64,000 nt of DNA from Pterobdella sp. o SKG-2022 (lineage: Eukaryota > Annelida > Clitellata > Hirudinida > Piscicolidae). The notes beneath the pieces are model-generated. The model was given only the letters and a program-made list of their open reading frames with translations, did no database searches and had not been told where the DNA came from. The translations under genes and the position numbers were made by a program. Below, one piece after another: positions 36,587 to 49,290 of this stretch (position 1 is the stretch's first letter; each line of letters starts with the position of its first letter). The stretch covers positions 16,291,447-16,355,446 of the forward strand of contig OZ038322.1 in NCBI GenBank assembly GCA_964035795.1. Direction: 5' to 3'.

Positions 36587-39500
36587 ATGCGAAAAAATAA
36601 TATAAAAAATAAATATGATGATATTTCGAAAACTGATTTATTTGAAGATCTTTTGGTTTTCGGCTATCATAGCAAACTTTTTCGGGATGATGATGAGGCC
36701 ATAAATATAGACTTAGGGCGGCACTTGATTCCCTGGGCTGGAGATAATTCAGTACTTATTGACAGGTGACGCTTAAAAAATGAAAAATGTTTCAAAATTT
36801 TCATTTAGTTGCAAAAAAAAATTCACTTATCTGTAGCATAAAAGCAAATATTTACAGGTATGATGGTAGGGGACATTTACAAGACTTAATTGGTTATGAC
36901 GCAGATCGGTCAAATAAAGGATGGGATTATTTGACTGAAGAAGAAAAAAAGATGAAAGTGCTTCTTGATGAAGAACGTTATAGAGATTTGAAAGCCGATA
37001 TACAGGAAAAACTTTTTTATGAAGGTTACAATTAAAATAAAGCTTATTAATTGTCATCTGTTCAAAAAATTATTTATTCACAGAAGAAGAAATGAAAAGA
37101 ATTTCAGAAAACAAACCAGGTTCCTTTTCAGCCATAAGTTATGTCTATGAAGACACCAATATCGTTGAAGAGAAACCTGCAGAACCTCTGAAAGACAATG
37201 AAAAAGGTAACAAATTTATATTAAGATAAATAAAACATTTAAGTATTATATTGTTTTTATTAGTACATTACTCACTCAATATTAATTTAAATAAATCAGT
37301 CAAAATTTATGTTAATGATTAATGTATATTACTGATTAAAATTTTTACAGAAGAGCTTTCAGCAGAAGAAATAAGTGAGCCTTACATGCCTCACCCCTCA
37401 TATCAACTCCCTCCTACTATTCAACTGGTATCTATCTCTGTTGTTTAGACATCATTATTCAATAATTCATTCATAAAAAATATCCAAAATTGGCTTGAGC
37501 TTTCTTAAAACAGGTTTGATAATAATTTATGAGTAATTTTTACTTAAATACTCGATGCATTTTCATGATTCTTTAAGCCTGAGTGTTTTTCAAATTGCTA
37601 CATGTAACGATAATTGATAAGTAATGAACATTATTAACCTTCAAGAATTTGCAGGTTCTTGGCTGAATCCTTCAGAGTCCTTACATTTGTGGTCAACAAA
37701 CATCTACTTTTATTTTATTTATCAAATATTTATATAGTATTATATGATGAAACTTCATTAATGCATAATATAATGTTAAATTTATATATATTAAATCTAT
37801 AACTGTGTCTATTTTTTACAGCCAGAGACAAAGAAAGTGCATCAAATCATCGAGAAAACAGCATGGTTTATTGTTGAGAGAGGGCTCCAGATGGAGATTG
37901 TTATGAAAACTAAACAGAAGGATAACCCACAGTTTTCCTTTCTTCATTTTGAGGACCCACTCAACCCATATTACAAGCACTTTCTAGAGATCATGAGAGA
38001 AAGGAAGTACATTCCTGAAACAATGAATACTACTAATTCTGGTTGGGAATAACATTTATATGATATAAAATGTTTTAGATGAGTCACTATGTTTTAATTG
38101 TTAAAATTGATTTAAAAGTTGAAAATGCATTGTAAGTATTTTTTGAAACATTTTCCCATAACAGATAATAAAACTTCAAATGAGCAAAGCAAGCCATTGA
38201 GCAATCAAGAATTTTTAGCATCAGTAAAAGCCAAATTACCATCCAATCAAATCGCCAACACATCATATGCCTTGCTACTGGAAAAATTGAAAAAACATGT
38301 TCCCAAACCACCACTTCCTAAAGAACCAGAACCCACAAGCAAACCCCCAGACTCTGGGAATTCCGAGGCACCACTAGATCTTATTCCTCCACCTCCAGAT
38401 GTTAAAGTCATCATTGACAAACTTGCTGCTTCTGTATCAAGAGTTGGCATTGAGTTTGAAACTGTTCTTAAACAACGAAATGATTCCAGGTGCTTTATAA
38501 TTTTAAATGTTAACTATATAGTGTTTTTTAAATGCATATTGCAAAAATATTTAAACTGAAAAATTATTAATATCTGAATTTATGAAATATACTTTCTCAT
38601 TGCATCATTTATTCAATTATTCATGTTGATTATCTATTTCTTTTAATTAAATTTTTGAAGGTTTTCTTTCCTAGACCCTTCCCATGTATGGCATAGCTAC
38701 TACTGTCATAGAAGAACTTTATTAATGAAGGTTTTGCTTTTAACTTGATTGTGTTGTATTTTGAATATGTAATTTTTAAACTGCTTCAAAGGAAAAAGGA
38801 TCACAAGAAAAAGGCCAATCAAATTCAACTGAATGTAAATCAGATGCAATAACTAACACTTCAAATACCAGTTCAAAAAGTCTTTCAGTAACTGATACAA
38901 AGAAAATAGAAAAAGAAACCGAAACAAAAAAGGAAACTGTTAAACTTATTAAAAGTATACTTTTTTATTCAGTTAATAAAAGTGTTGATTCAAATCATTT
39001 TTGTGAATAGGCTAGTTTAGTTAATTATTAAAAGTAATAATAAAATTTAAAGACTAATTTGAACTTTCACAAATTTCAATTTTAAAGGTATCAGTTTTAG
39101 CATAAAGAAGACAAAAGAAGATGCATTGTCGTTTACACCTAAAAGTAAATTTTTGAAAAATCTTGACTACAACAGTGATGAAGAGGAAACAAAAGCTGCA
39201 GAGGAAGTGGAAAATAAAGGTCTTTTTATTGTTTGAAAACAGATTCAAAGAAACTTGAAATTTTAATATAGAATTTCTTTAAAATGATAAAAATAATTAT
39301 ATTTTGAACAGATCCAAAAAAATCCACGTTGGTGCATTGTCAAAGCTTAGATACACTTGAAGATATGCAAGAAGAAAGGAAGAAAAAAGTTGAACAGTTT
39401 GTCAGTATGTTAAGAAAAAACATTTCAAGCAATGGTAAACTTCTTGAGACTAACACCACGCCTGTTGATGAGTCATCTCTGTCAAATGGCAAGCAAGAAG

Positions 39501-40111
39501 AAAAAGTGGTTTTTCAAATAGGGCCTCAGCTTGAAAAGGAAGAAGAGAAGTATGAAAAGTCAAAAGATCGTGATGATAAATCTGCAAGCAAGAAAAAAAA
39601 GTCTAAACATTCTCGTCATAAATATGAAGATGATCGTGAAAAGTATTTTACTCTTATCTATTTATCATAAATTACATTAGAATTATTTTTTTGAAGTGAT
39701 GCGCATGAATCACGTAAAAAAGAAAAGAAGAAACGGCATAAAAAGTCAAGAAGCAGGTCGAAAAAACGTACTAAAACAACTGATCGGAGATCAAGCTCAA
39801 GTGGAAGAAGCCCCATTCACAGGAATTCATACGACTCAGATAAGAGATCGAAGAAAAGAAAAAGATATTCCAAAGACTACGATGATTACAGGTAATTTTA
39901 AATTAGATTAACATAATGATCATTTCATCATGTATTTACTCTATGGCAGTTCTGACGATGAGAGGCACTCAAAAAAAAAGAAACACCATCGGAGCCACCA
40001 TTCAAAAAAGTTGAATTCGCATTACTTTATTCAATACATAAAATGAGTTTACTATTTTTTTACAGGCATAAAACGAAAAAGGAAGATTTTGTAGATTTAA
40101 CTATTGACTGA
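36587..40111 (+). CDS. SFSWAP: splicing factor SFSWAP (suppressor of white-apricot homologue)
   Basis: Nuclear SR-related regulator of alternative splicing. Exons: 36587-36765, 36858-37024, 37084-37206, 37351-37427, 37822-38041, 38165-38489, 38661-38730, 38792-38954, 39088-39219, 39312-39642, 39697-39891, 39950-40009, 40066-40111 (2088 nt, 695 aa, phases all consistent). Visible: N-terminal [15 protein letters not shown] and [11 protein letters not shown]; first SURP domain ([15 protein letters not shown] ... [11 protein letters not shown]); second SURP split by an intron ([15 protein letters not shown] / [15 protein letters not shown]); an [15 protein letters not shown] helix; and a C-terminal Arg/Ser/Lys tract (SRSRSKKR). 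It is shorter than the roughly 950-aa human and fly proteins, mostly through a reduced RS tail. Exon 8 ends at a donor that appears to come from a foldback repeat. AATAAA at about 40150 lies beyond the CAAP1 divide. Confidence 0.95.
38955..39027 (+). repeat. half foldback element at the SFSWAP exon 8 donor
   Basis: GTATACTTTTTTATTCAGTTAATAAAAGTGTTGATTCAAATC...GGCTAGTTTAGTTAA is the right arm of a type B element (compare 15821-15870 and 29750-29782), with the core deleted. Its first base follows directly after exon 8 (38954), so the GTATAC of the repeat is the splice donor in this gene model. Confidence 0.8.
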
Positions 40112-40179
40112 TAATTAGCAGTGTCTTAAATTTTAAACTAATTTTTGTCAATAAAAATGTGGCAAAACGAATGCAATTT

Positions 40180-41694
40180 TTAAATCTCAATTGTAATTTC
40201 GCTATCTTCTTCAGGTTCAGACTTAGTTGATTTATCTAAAGGCTCGTTATTATATTTGACTATTCTTCTTTGGCTTAGTATTCTACTAGTTTGCAAGTTC
40301 AGATTTTTGACATGCTTATCATTTGTTATACACACTTTTCTTGTATTGACGTTTTTATTAGGAATCTTTTGATTTTTAATTAGGTTTTGTACTGGGATGT
40401 TTTTTGAAGCAAGGTTTTGTATTTCAACGTTATTATGGTATTCATTTTGTATACTTTTATTTTTGATTCTTTCATCATTCTTAAAAATAGAATCATTATT
40501 TGTATGTTCCATATTTTCCTCTTTTAATTCAGTTTTGTATATTTTTGCATTTTTCTTTTCTTCTTGAGCTCTCAACATAGCCTTTATAGCTCTAGCTCTC
40601 ATTTCTAGCTCAAGAATTTCTAAGCGTGTTTTATCATCTTCCCTAAAATTTTCTTCTTTATTTTCTTTTTGAATTTCATTATTCTCATTTGAAGCTCCTT
40701 CATCAAAATTGTCTTCATAGCTATCAATTGTTATTTCTGGAGCGTAACATTGAATTTCATAACATTCTTTAGGCCTTTCCACCTTTTCTAATGGTTTAAC
40801 ATCATTTACACTATCAATTAGTTTCCCATCGAAACTTATGGAATTTGAATTTCCCTCACATATATCATTTTTATCTATAATTTGTAGAGAGCTAGAGAAA
40901 TCATTACCAACAGATTCAATTTTATCCTTTTTAATGTTGAAATTTTGTTCAGTGTTTTCAGTTTTTTCTTCATCTAAACAAATTGATTCTTCTGAAGATG
41001 ATATTTCTTCAGATAAGCCACCTTAAAAATTATTGAATTAGTTTGAAAAATTATGAGAGCTTAAAATCATATGGAAATAACCATTCAATATATGATTGAT
41101 CCTTTTGTCAGACATGCCATCTAATTGGTTCAAACAAAGCTGTTTTATTTGATCCAGAGACAAAGGCTAAATGAAATTTTAAATTAGTAATTAAAAAAAT
41201 AACAATAAAAATTTAAAATAAACTTTTAAAATTTCAGGTAACATCTCTCTAAGTTTCTTAACACTGATACTTCTTAACATTTGTTTTAGAAGCTCCTCTT
41301 TATCTTTCATATATCCAGATAATGGCAATACAGCTTTTTTGAGTTCAAGATCTGAAGAATGATCACTTTCGGAACTTTTACGTTCAATTTTTGTCTGTAG
41401 TTTTAAAGTGAATTAGTTATTCAAAATAATTTAAACTGTTGGCTATCTATTGTTTAAAAATACCTTTTTAGCAATTTTATACATTTTTTTAGTGTTTTTG
41501 TTTTGTGAACTTTTTTTCTTTGTTTTTTTTTGATGTGGAGAATCGTTAAGTTCACTTGACAATGAGCTACTGGAACTAGAGCTAGAACTTGAAGAATATG
41601 ATGTACACTTTTTCTTTTGTTTAAGTTTTTTGCTATTTATGAAATATAAAGAGTCACGTCGTGTAAAACCTGTAGACATCGTCATTTTAGACAT
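40180..41694 (-). CDS. CAAP1: caspase activity and apoptosis inhibitor 1 homologue
   Basis: In vertebrates CAAP1 is a reported negative regulator of a caspase-10 apoptosis loop. The role in this animal is inferred. Exons 41694-41464, 41394-41224, 41166-41082 and 41021-40180 sum to 1329 nt (442 aa), in phase. The N-terminus is Lys/Ser rich with a polyserine run. The conserved core reads LPLSGYMKDKEELLKQML, SVKKLREMLPEILK, PLSLDQIKQLCLNQLDGMS. The family C-terminal motif appears as LEILELEMRARAIKAMLRAQ. The rest is acidic and disordered and longer than in vertebrates. It converges with SFSWAP: the stop codons are only 68 bases apart. Confidence 0.9.
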
Positions 41695-42019
41695 TTACGA
41701 AACAAAAAAAGTATTTGAAAACGTCAAATGCACTTTTATCATAAAAATATTAAAGATGAAATAATATGTTTGATTAAAACATGACACTATAATTATATTT
41801 TTTTTTTTAATTTTCAAAATAAATTGAAACTTGAATTTATTTGAAAGTATAACTATTTCTAAAAATCTAATTTTTCTTTCACAAATAATTGAATAAAAGA
41901 TAAAACTGATGTAGAATTATTTTATAAATTTCATTTTAAAATTTAGAAAAATTAAATTAAGCGCCTTTCATCAAAATCCTCACCTTTATTGGATCAAAAA
42001 CAAATTTGAAAAGATAAAA

Positions 42020-43975
42020 ATGACTAAAAAATGTCTTCTTAACTCTAGTAAGTAAATAATTAATGCACTTAAAACATAATCGAGTTTATCTTCAATCGTA
42101 AACACACAGCTCTAGTATAAAAATTTTGTTTCATAAATTCATCTCATTATCAACAAATCTTATATATAATTTCACAGACACATATTGGAGAATCATTCTA
42201 GTGCTGGGAGTTTTTCTATTTAGTGCTAATTATATGCACAAAAAAATTTTCCAACACAGACCCCTTTATATAGTACAATCCAAAGTATTTCTTTTGAATG
42301 ATGAAAACTCTAGAGAAAAAAACAATTTCATGAAGGTTTGAAAATACTGCGATCCTTATAATTTTTAAAATCAAAATTTAGACTAGATATCATTATAAAC
42401 GTATAACAAAATCAAAAATAATGTTTTTTAAAATTAGCCAATTATCATATTATTGATTCTTAGGAAGAAAATGCCATAGATATGATGCAAAGAAAGATGA
42501 GATTAATGTATAAAACGACCAAAAAACCATCAACCAAAGCAAACAAACTTATTCAGAACATATATAACGCGGAAAAAATGAAAAATATTATCGATCCAGA
42601 TTTCACACAAAAGATTCGAAAATTTGCTGATAAAGACAAAAATATAATCTTATCTGTGGTTGATGAAGAGTATTCAAAATTCGCTTTAAATTTTTATAAA
42701 GTCTCTATAGAGCCACATGGATTGAAAAACTTTTTGTTTGTTACATTGGATAAAACGACAAAAGGATATTTTGAAGAAATTAAAATTCCATTTTGTTCAT
42801 TTCCTTTTTCATCGTTTGTGAAAAAGACTGATCAAACAAGTAACTACGGTTCAAAAAACTTCAACTACAAAACTAACATGAAAACCGCCGTAATGATCCA
42901 AGCCTTGAAAATAGGTTTGAATGTTCTGATGGTCGACGTCGATATAGTTTTCTTCAAAAACCCCATACCATTTCTTCATTGCAACAATTGCAGCATTCTT
43001 GTGCAACAAGACCTCCAACTTTATAATAGTGGATTTGTATACGCAAAAAATACCGCTTATTCTAAAAAGCTATACGATCAATCCTGGAATTTTTTTCTGA
43101 AATTTCAAAAATCACACGACCAGAGCTATTTCAATATGGCTATTGAATTTTTGAGAGACAAACACTCTTTTTTTGAAATTGAAGTACTTTCAAAAAAACT
43201 TTTTCCTTGCGGAAAATTTTATTTTGAAAACGTTCACCGACCTTTTGAAAACTTACCTCCTTGTGAAGAATGTGTTTTTGTGCATAACAATTACATAGGC
43301 ACCAAAGCAGCCAAGCTGTACAGAATGAAAGAAAACTTTTTATGGGTTCTCGATGATAATCAATATTACTCAAACATTTCTGCGAAATATATGACTTATG
43401 AAAATCCTTTTGAGTTTGATGATACAATAGAAATGGAAACAGAAACATTGAAAAGTGCATTAGTCTTGGCAGCTAAGTTGAATAGAATTCTTATTTTACC
43501 ATCATTTCATTGTTGTAATTGTTTTCCATACAAAAAATGCTTCCCACCAAGATACCGATGTAATCTTCTTTCAGTACTTAAACTTTCACTTTTTGATTGG
43601 GTCTTTGAAGAAAATTACAGAGAACATTCGTTTCTTAAGAATCCAATAGTTCCTACTACCGTCAAACAATCAATTTCACCTACTCTTTTATTCAACAACA
43701 TCCTATATACCTCGAAGCAATTTAATCAATCATCAGTTATTGCTTACAACCCACGAAACTTCACTAAGTCTCCTTCGTTAGATGAAGCAAATGAATGGCT
43801 GGAGAAGTATGAAAGATACTCAGTGATAAAATTTCACTCACTATACGACACAAATTTCTTTGATAGGGTTTCTGATGAAGATTATAAAATAAGACATCTG
43901 TTATTTCTTATGAAAAACAAAATGGAATGCTCTGACTATCAGCAATGGTCGAAAGATGTTTTACTTTTTCGATGA
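42020..43975 (+). CDS. type II membrane nucleotide-sugar glycosyltransferase
   Basis: Exons 42020-42047, 42178-42335 and 42464-43975 give 565 aa. The start is chosen because the short first exon (MTKKCLLNS) joins in frame to TYWRIILVLGVFLFSANYM. That makes a short cytoplasmic tail plus one signal-anchor helix, the usual Golgi glycosyltransferase layout. Residues about 100-300 resemble the nucleotide-diphospho-sugar transferase family (Nucleotid_trans type): KTAVMIQALKIGLNVLMVDVD, with the DVDIVFFKNP motif carrying the metal-binding DxD. A second Cys-rich region (HCCNCFPYKKCFPPRYRC) lies in the C-terminal half and is not part of the standard domain. Acceptor and sugar donor cannot be told from sequence. 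Confidence 0.85.
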
Positions 43976-44268
43976 TTTTTATATTTTTTATTTGCATCGT
44001 TTTTAAGATATTTTCAAAAAAATTTGAATAGAGTAAAACTTTTTCAAATAATTTAATAAACAAATTGAAAAAAACGTCAATATAAGCTTAATTCATTATT
44101 CGCTAAACTGAAAAAAATACGAGTCAGTATAAATACGTCACGATTAGAACGGAAAACTCAATTTTTATATTTTATATTTTTATATATAATTCATCAATAG
44201 GTTTTATTCTTAATCTAAAATCCTTTATATAGTACATAAGAGGTCAGGTAACTTTTGCATATAATCAT

Positions 44269-46289
44269 TTAGAAGAGATCTTCTATTTCTTTGGAATACA
44301 CCTCATACACACAAGACAACAGAACAAACATTCTGTCTCCAGTCACACAATCGGGAATGACACTGCAGCCCACATTGTGTCCGTGTGGCTTTAAAAAAAT
44401 TAAATTTATAAATATTAATATCCAAATGTTGTATGTCATCTTACGATTTTGAGCTTCTTAAGAATAGTTTTAATAGCTCCATAAGTTGACCCCATGTTTT
44501 GCGTGTGACCATACACTCCTCTAACGCTCTTTCTTCTTCTAGCTGCAAACTCTTCCGCCCTATGGTAGCTCCAGCCACTGGGTCTAAGCAAGCTGCAAGT
44601 CACGTCAAAAGAAGAAAGGTTCTCTAACAAAAAAGTTGGATCCCATTTCTGTTGTTTGTGAAATATTCAAAAAAAGTTATTTCTTATGCTTCAAACTATT
44701 TTTATATGAACAAATATAATAAAAGAATGTAACAAATTGCATACACTGCCGGTCATCTGTTCCACAACAGCTTTCTCTTTCTTCCTCAAAGCTCTTGGAA
44801 TCACTTGACCTACAATGGCGTTTCATCAAGCTTTTATTAACAAATAATCATAAGAATAAAATTATTTTTTTTAAATCACAAGCTTTTAATTGAAAAATAC
44901 TTAGACTGTTGGCGGTTGAAGGTTAAAACATACAAAACAACAAATTACATAAAACAAATTTTTTTAAAATAACGAAGTTTTTACAGTTTTTGTAATGATG
45001 CAGAGGCTCGTCTTCTAGTGGTATCTCAGTAGTAGTGGTTGTAGTGGTGGTAGTAGTAGTGGTGGTAGTAGTAGTGGTAGTTGTAGTGGTGGTAGTGGTG
45101 ACAGGGGTTGTTGAAACCGTTGTAGTATCGTCAACATACTCAGCAGTTGGAATAAAAAGTTCACTTGGATTATTAAAGATGATTTTCTCAAGCCATTTTA
45201 AGTTGAGGAAATTTATGAACACCAATTATTTTTATTAAAATACGAATCTATTTGATATCAAACTTTAAAATAAAAAAAAATTTCCAATTTCAATTTTGAA
45301 CTTTTGGATTGGTAAGGATTCTTATGATATTTCTAACCTTCCTGGACTGAAAACACAACTGATCAACCAATCGCTTTGGGTCTCCCCACACCCTGAGTTT
45401 ATACTACAGCCATACCACTTTGCCCCTTCGATCTTCAAGTAATAAGTTGCTTTATTATAAATTCATTTGAAGTTTTAAAATTAAACAATTTTTAAACCTG
45501 AGTGTTGTACATTTTACGATCAACCCAACGATCAACGATGGGGTTGTAAAGCTGGTTGAAGTTTTTCTTTGTTCTTTTGGCAGATTGAAACTCCACAAAA
45601 GCCACATAAGTATGTTGTTTGCCTCTAATTTTGATAAAACCTTCGTGTATTCCTTGAAATATTTTTACGATAGTGAAAGTTTTATCTAATTTTAATACTT
45701 AGAGATGTTTACCATTGGTACTGTTGCAGGCGACAAGTTCCCTAGACAGGCCCTGCAGGTAGTTTCTGGGATCTTCTATCTGATATTAATTGAGGTTGAA
45801 GTCTCTGTTATTGATTGAAGTTGAAAAATCTATTATTGATATAAATACCATAACTTTCACCCATGATCATACTTGATAATGTAAGATATTCCTACGAAAA
45901 GCTTAGTGTAACAAGTTTCTTAATAAAACCTCAATGTTTATTTCTAATATATTGATTTCCGGCTATTTTGCGTCAAGTAAATTGATGTTTTTCAAACTGA
46001 AAATCTCAAAAATGAGTAAAAAAAAAATTAGTCACTTCAAACTATAACTTTTTTTATAATTACTAAAAATAAAGATTCAACTACCGAAAAGTTTTCAAAA
46101 CCGATTTTTCTAGCTCAATATAGAACGATTACCGGGTATTTCTTCACTTACCAGATAAGGGTTGAGTTCTTTGAAACGTCCAGACAAATAGGTTTGCACT
46201 GCCATGGGAAGAGCTCTAGGACCATGGTGGGCCGACTCTACTATACAAAGCAAAAGAAAAGCTAGAAAAACTACGGTTAATCTCGGCAT
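44269..46289 (-). CDS. secreted two-domain Cys protein with Thr-rich linker, unrecognised
   Basis: Exons: 46289-46152, 45779-45713, 45652-45498, 45432-45338, 45163-44985, 44809-44745, 44648-44445, 44388-44269 (1023 nt, 340 aa, phases consistent). The N-terminus MPRLTVVFLAFLLLCIVESA is a clear signal peptide. The protein has two halves joined by a run of about 25 Thr with flanking acidic residues, a likely O-glycosylated linker. Each half ends in a related cysteine motif: GCSINSGCGETQ...LISCVF in the first and GCSVIPDCVTG...LLSCVY in the second. This suggests an internal duplication of an extracellular domain. No transmembrane segment follows. I do not recognise the family. A TATA-like sequence lies about 60 bases upstream of the ATG (46347-46357). 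Confidence 0.8.
45010..45110 (-). repeat. ACC/ACT trinucleotide tract encoding polythreonine
   Basis: A GTA/GTG-type tract on the plus strand reads as ACC/ACT/ACA Thr codons in the exon 45163-44985. Codons are mixed, so it is not a pure microsatellite. The long Val frame on the plus strand is its shadow. Confidence 0.85.
45866..45985 (+). repeat. half foldback element, arm type A, with core
   Basis: The plus-strand core is ACUUGAUAAUGUAAGAUAUUCCUACGAAAAGCUUAGUG. It is followed by the type A arm AACAAGTTTCTTAATAAAACCTCAATGTTTAT and the outer ATTGATTTCCGGCTATTTTGCGTCAA, matching the 841-1020 element in inverse. No left arm remains. It lies in the intron between exons 1 and 2 of the secreted-protein gene. 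Confidence 0.8.
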
Positions 46290-46357
46290 TTTAGGTTGTC
46301 TTGAAAAAAAAACCTAAAAGTGAAAGGCTAGCTAATTGACTAGGATTGTTTTTTATA

Positions 46358-47760
46358 TAGTCTGGGTGACTTGTCATTACCTTAATTATTTTGAATAGGA
46401 TAATCATTAAGAGCAATTGAGGATGATACGTTGCTACGTTAATTAATGTGTGAGATCATGCATTTTTTGAAAATTATTTTTGATATCATGAAATACTTTC
46501 ACAAAAGAAAGACTAAATAAATAATAATTATTCGAATATAATGAAAATTATTTTTGTTTTGATACATTATTAAGTACTTGATAATTTTAATAAGTTTGAA
46601 ATTATTGTAGAAATTTTGGTTAATAAAAATTATTGTTTTTTTTAAATTGTACAATTATCTATAATAAACACTAGAAGTCAAAATGGGAGATTTTAAAAAA
46701 ATATAACTTGAAAGAAATTTTATTATAAACTGAAAAATTAACTTTTTTGAGTAAAACTTAGAAAGAAAATATTCCACAAAAAGACGTGCTTGAAAAGTTT
46801 GTTGAGAAAGATCAAAACTATTATTTTTGAAAAGACTTCGAAATTATTGATTGTTTTTCATAAAAAAAGTTCTTAAAAGCGTTTTTTTGTATGGAAGCCA
46901 TTTAACAAACTCATAAAAAGTTTTAGTAAAATGACTGTTTGAAGTACCAACTTTTATTGTGCATTGAGATCGATTAAAGTGAGTTTTAGAATAAAAATTC
47001 TACATTAACCTAACTAAAAATATAATCAGACTATAAATTGTTTCAAAGATTGCTATAAAAATAGGATGAAGTAAAAAGTGATATTCTAATCCGGTTTGAG
47101 ATATCCTTATAGAGACGGAACTTTTGGTGAGATTAAAGTGCTCTATTATATAATTAAGAATAATTGTGAGATGAATTTGAAAAATGTTAATTTTTTTTTC
47201 AAAAACAAATAAAATAAAAATCTCCTACAATTAACGAGGTTTTATAAAAATATAATTTTAATAATTTTTGATTTTAAAGTTCGAAAAAACCCCAAGAACT
47301 TATCCTAAAACATCAGTGTATAAAAATAATGAATTTTTTTTGTATATAAGTTGAATAAAACATATAAACTAAAGGTGATTTTTAGATCACCGAAAGAAAG
47401 ATTTAGAACCTAAATAGTAGAATGAACGTATCGATGAGATTAACAAACAAGTAACAAACTGAAAAAGAACGAAATTCTTCAATTTATAAAAGAATATACT
47501 TTTGCAAAAACTCGTAATTAGGCATAACAAGAAAAGAAGAACACATCAAGCAAGAATCAATGATCTTTATTTGGTGGTGGAAATTAACTCATGAAGTTCT
47601 CTTTGAAAAAAATTGAAAACCGGAATTACCAATGAGAGAGACTTTCTTGATTTGAAGTCATTATAAATACCCATTTTTATTCATTCCTTTTCCATGCCAT
47701 GAGAAACTTTTAGTCTTTTTTGTAACGTAAAACATCAAATGAGAGGAATTTTTATTACAT
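46358..47760. other. intergenic, no gene seen
   Basis: AT-rich sequence upstream of the secreted-protein gene. No supported exon. Confidence 0.45.
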
Positions 47761-47767
47761 TTATTGA

Positions 47768-47950
47768 GAATCAGAAGCTATAATTTTCGATAAGTTCCGC
47801 CTTATCATAAAACTTTAGCGAAATCTTAGTCTTTTAACATTTTATTAGAAACAAAAATTTCATTATATATTCAAATGAAAACACTTAGGAGTTTATTTTA
47901 TTGAACGAAGCTTCTCGTAAGATAGACTTACATTACCAAGTGGAGGCACA
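47768..47950 (-). repeat. two partial foldback elements (type E core, then type D core)
   Basis: 47768-47822, read on the minus strand, gives GCUAAAGUUUUAUGAUAAGGCGGAACUUAUCGAAAAUUAUAGC, the type E centre. 47877-47950 gives CACUUGGUAAUGUAAG...CUUACGAGAAGCUUCGUUC with a different flank (AATAAAATAAACTC). Neither shows a full opposite arm nearby. Their adjacency may mean nested or recombined copies. Confidence 0.7.
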
Positions 47951-49290
47951 AATAGAAAAGAAAAAAAAATTTGTTCGATTTTAATGTTGCAAAGGCTCCG
48001 TGACTTATCATAGATTGAAGTTTTTTTCTGAATAGATGTATTATGAAATTTCTTCATGTTAAAGTGAAAAATTATTAAGAGAACATGATGTTTTTAAAAA
48101 ATTGCATTTTCAAGAAAGAAAATTTCAATTATTTTTGTATTCAAACGTTCTTATTTTCATTAGTAATCGGAGTAATTGTAAAAATAACTTGAAGTCCAAA
48201 TAATAAAAATTGGAATGTAGGACAAAAAAAAATGTCTATTGAAAAAATTTTTAGTTGTCTGATCAAGTTATAAAGCTTGAAAAATTTTTTATCAAAATAT
48301 CCCATGGCTTGTTGCAAGTAAAGTATAAAAATCTTATTTATTTTATTCTTATTATTATGATTATTAAGATTTTATGGTGCACAATTTACAAACAAATTTG
48401 CTTCAGAGGCATTTTTTGATTCAAATCAAATTCTTTCATTAACCCAACCAGTTCATTATGGGGGCTTGACTTCGGAAAATTTCGATTTTGTTCATTTAAA
48501 TAGAGTTTGACTTTGAATAATTTTGTTATAGTCTAATCCCATTCTTGCTATTTTTTTATTTTGACATGATGAAATTACAAACATGGTAAAATACAACGCA
48601 AAGGTTTTTAAAAGTGTATTACGAAATTTTTCGATCTCATATAATAATAATCATCATCATCATGCTAATTCTGATGATTATTATTTAAGAAATGGAAAAC
48701 TTTGCAATACAATTTTGAAAACTTCAGTGTTGCACTTTGAAAATTTTATTTGTAAAGTAATACTTTGATGAAAAAAGAATTTTAATATTACACTATTTTC
48801 TTATATTTATATTATAATAAATAAAATCAGTAATTTTTACAATTTTATCATAAAAACTTAACACGCAAACAAAAGTTTAAGAAAAAAACCTTTTCAAAAT
48901 AGAAAATCGAAACACAAAATTTTTTTAGATAAATCACATGATCCATATAAAGAACAATGAGAAAAATCTCCTAAAAGAGCACTACACAAACAACTTTGAT
49001 AAATTCAATGCTGCAATGAAGAGTTGTGTTTTTTAGTTTGAGATTCATGAAAATTGACATAAACTTGCTTTTTTATACAATAGAATAACAATTTGTTAAA
49101 TATTCATAAAATTTTAAAAAGAGTGATTATAAAAATTGCCTCGTGTTTCATCATTGTTTGTTAAGAAAAATTCCAGAAATCGGTATGATGACAAATTTTT
49201 TCATTTAATATTTGAACAAAATAATTTAACTTCATAATAACTCAAGATTATTTATAAATTTAATTCACGAAGTTGCAGAAGCAAAGCAGA
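47951..49290. other. intergenic, no gene seen
   Basis: AT-rich spacer upstream of the lectin gene. It contains a short CAT/TAA repeat near 48645-48665. No supported exon. Confidence 0.4.

Noticed and set aside
38247..38450. Gly/Ser-rich minus-strand frame
   Set aside because: Antisense of the Pro-rich SFSWAP exon 38165-38489.
43140..43460. Minus-strand frame of 106 codons
   Set aside because: Lies wholly within the glycosyltransferase exon on the opposite strand. No splice sites or family support.
45035..45238. Polyvaline plus-strand frame
   Set aside because: Antisense of the polythreonine exon of the minus-strand secreted protein.
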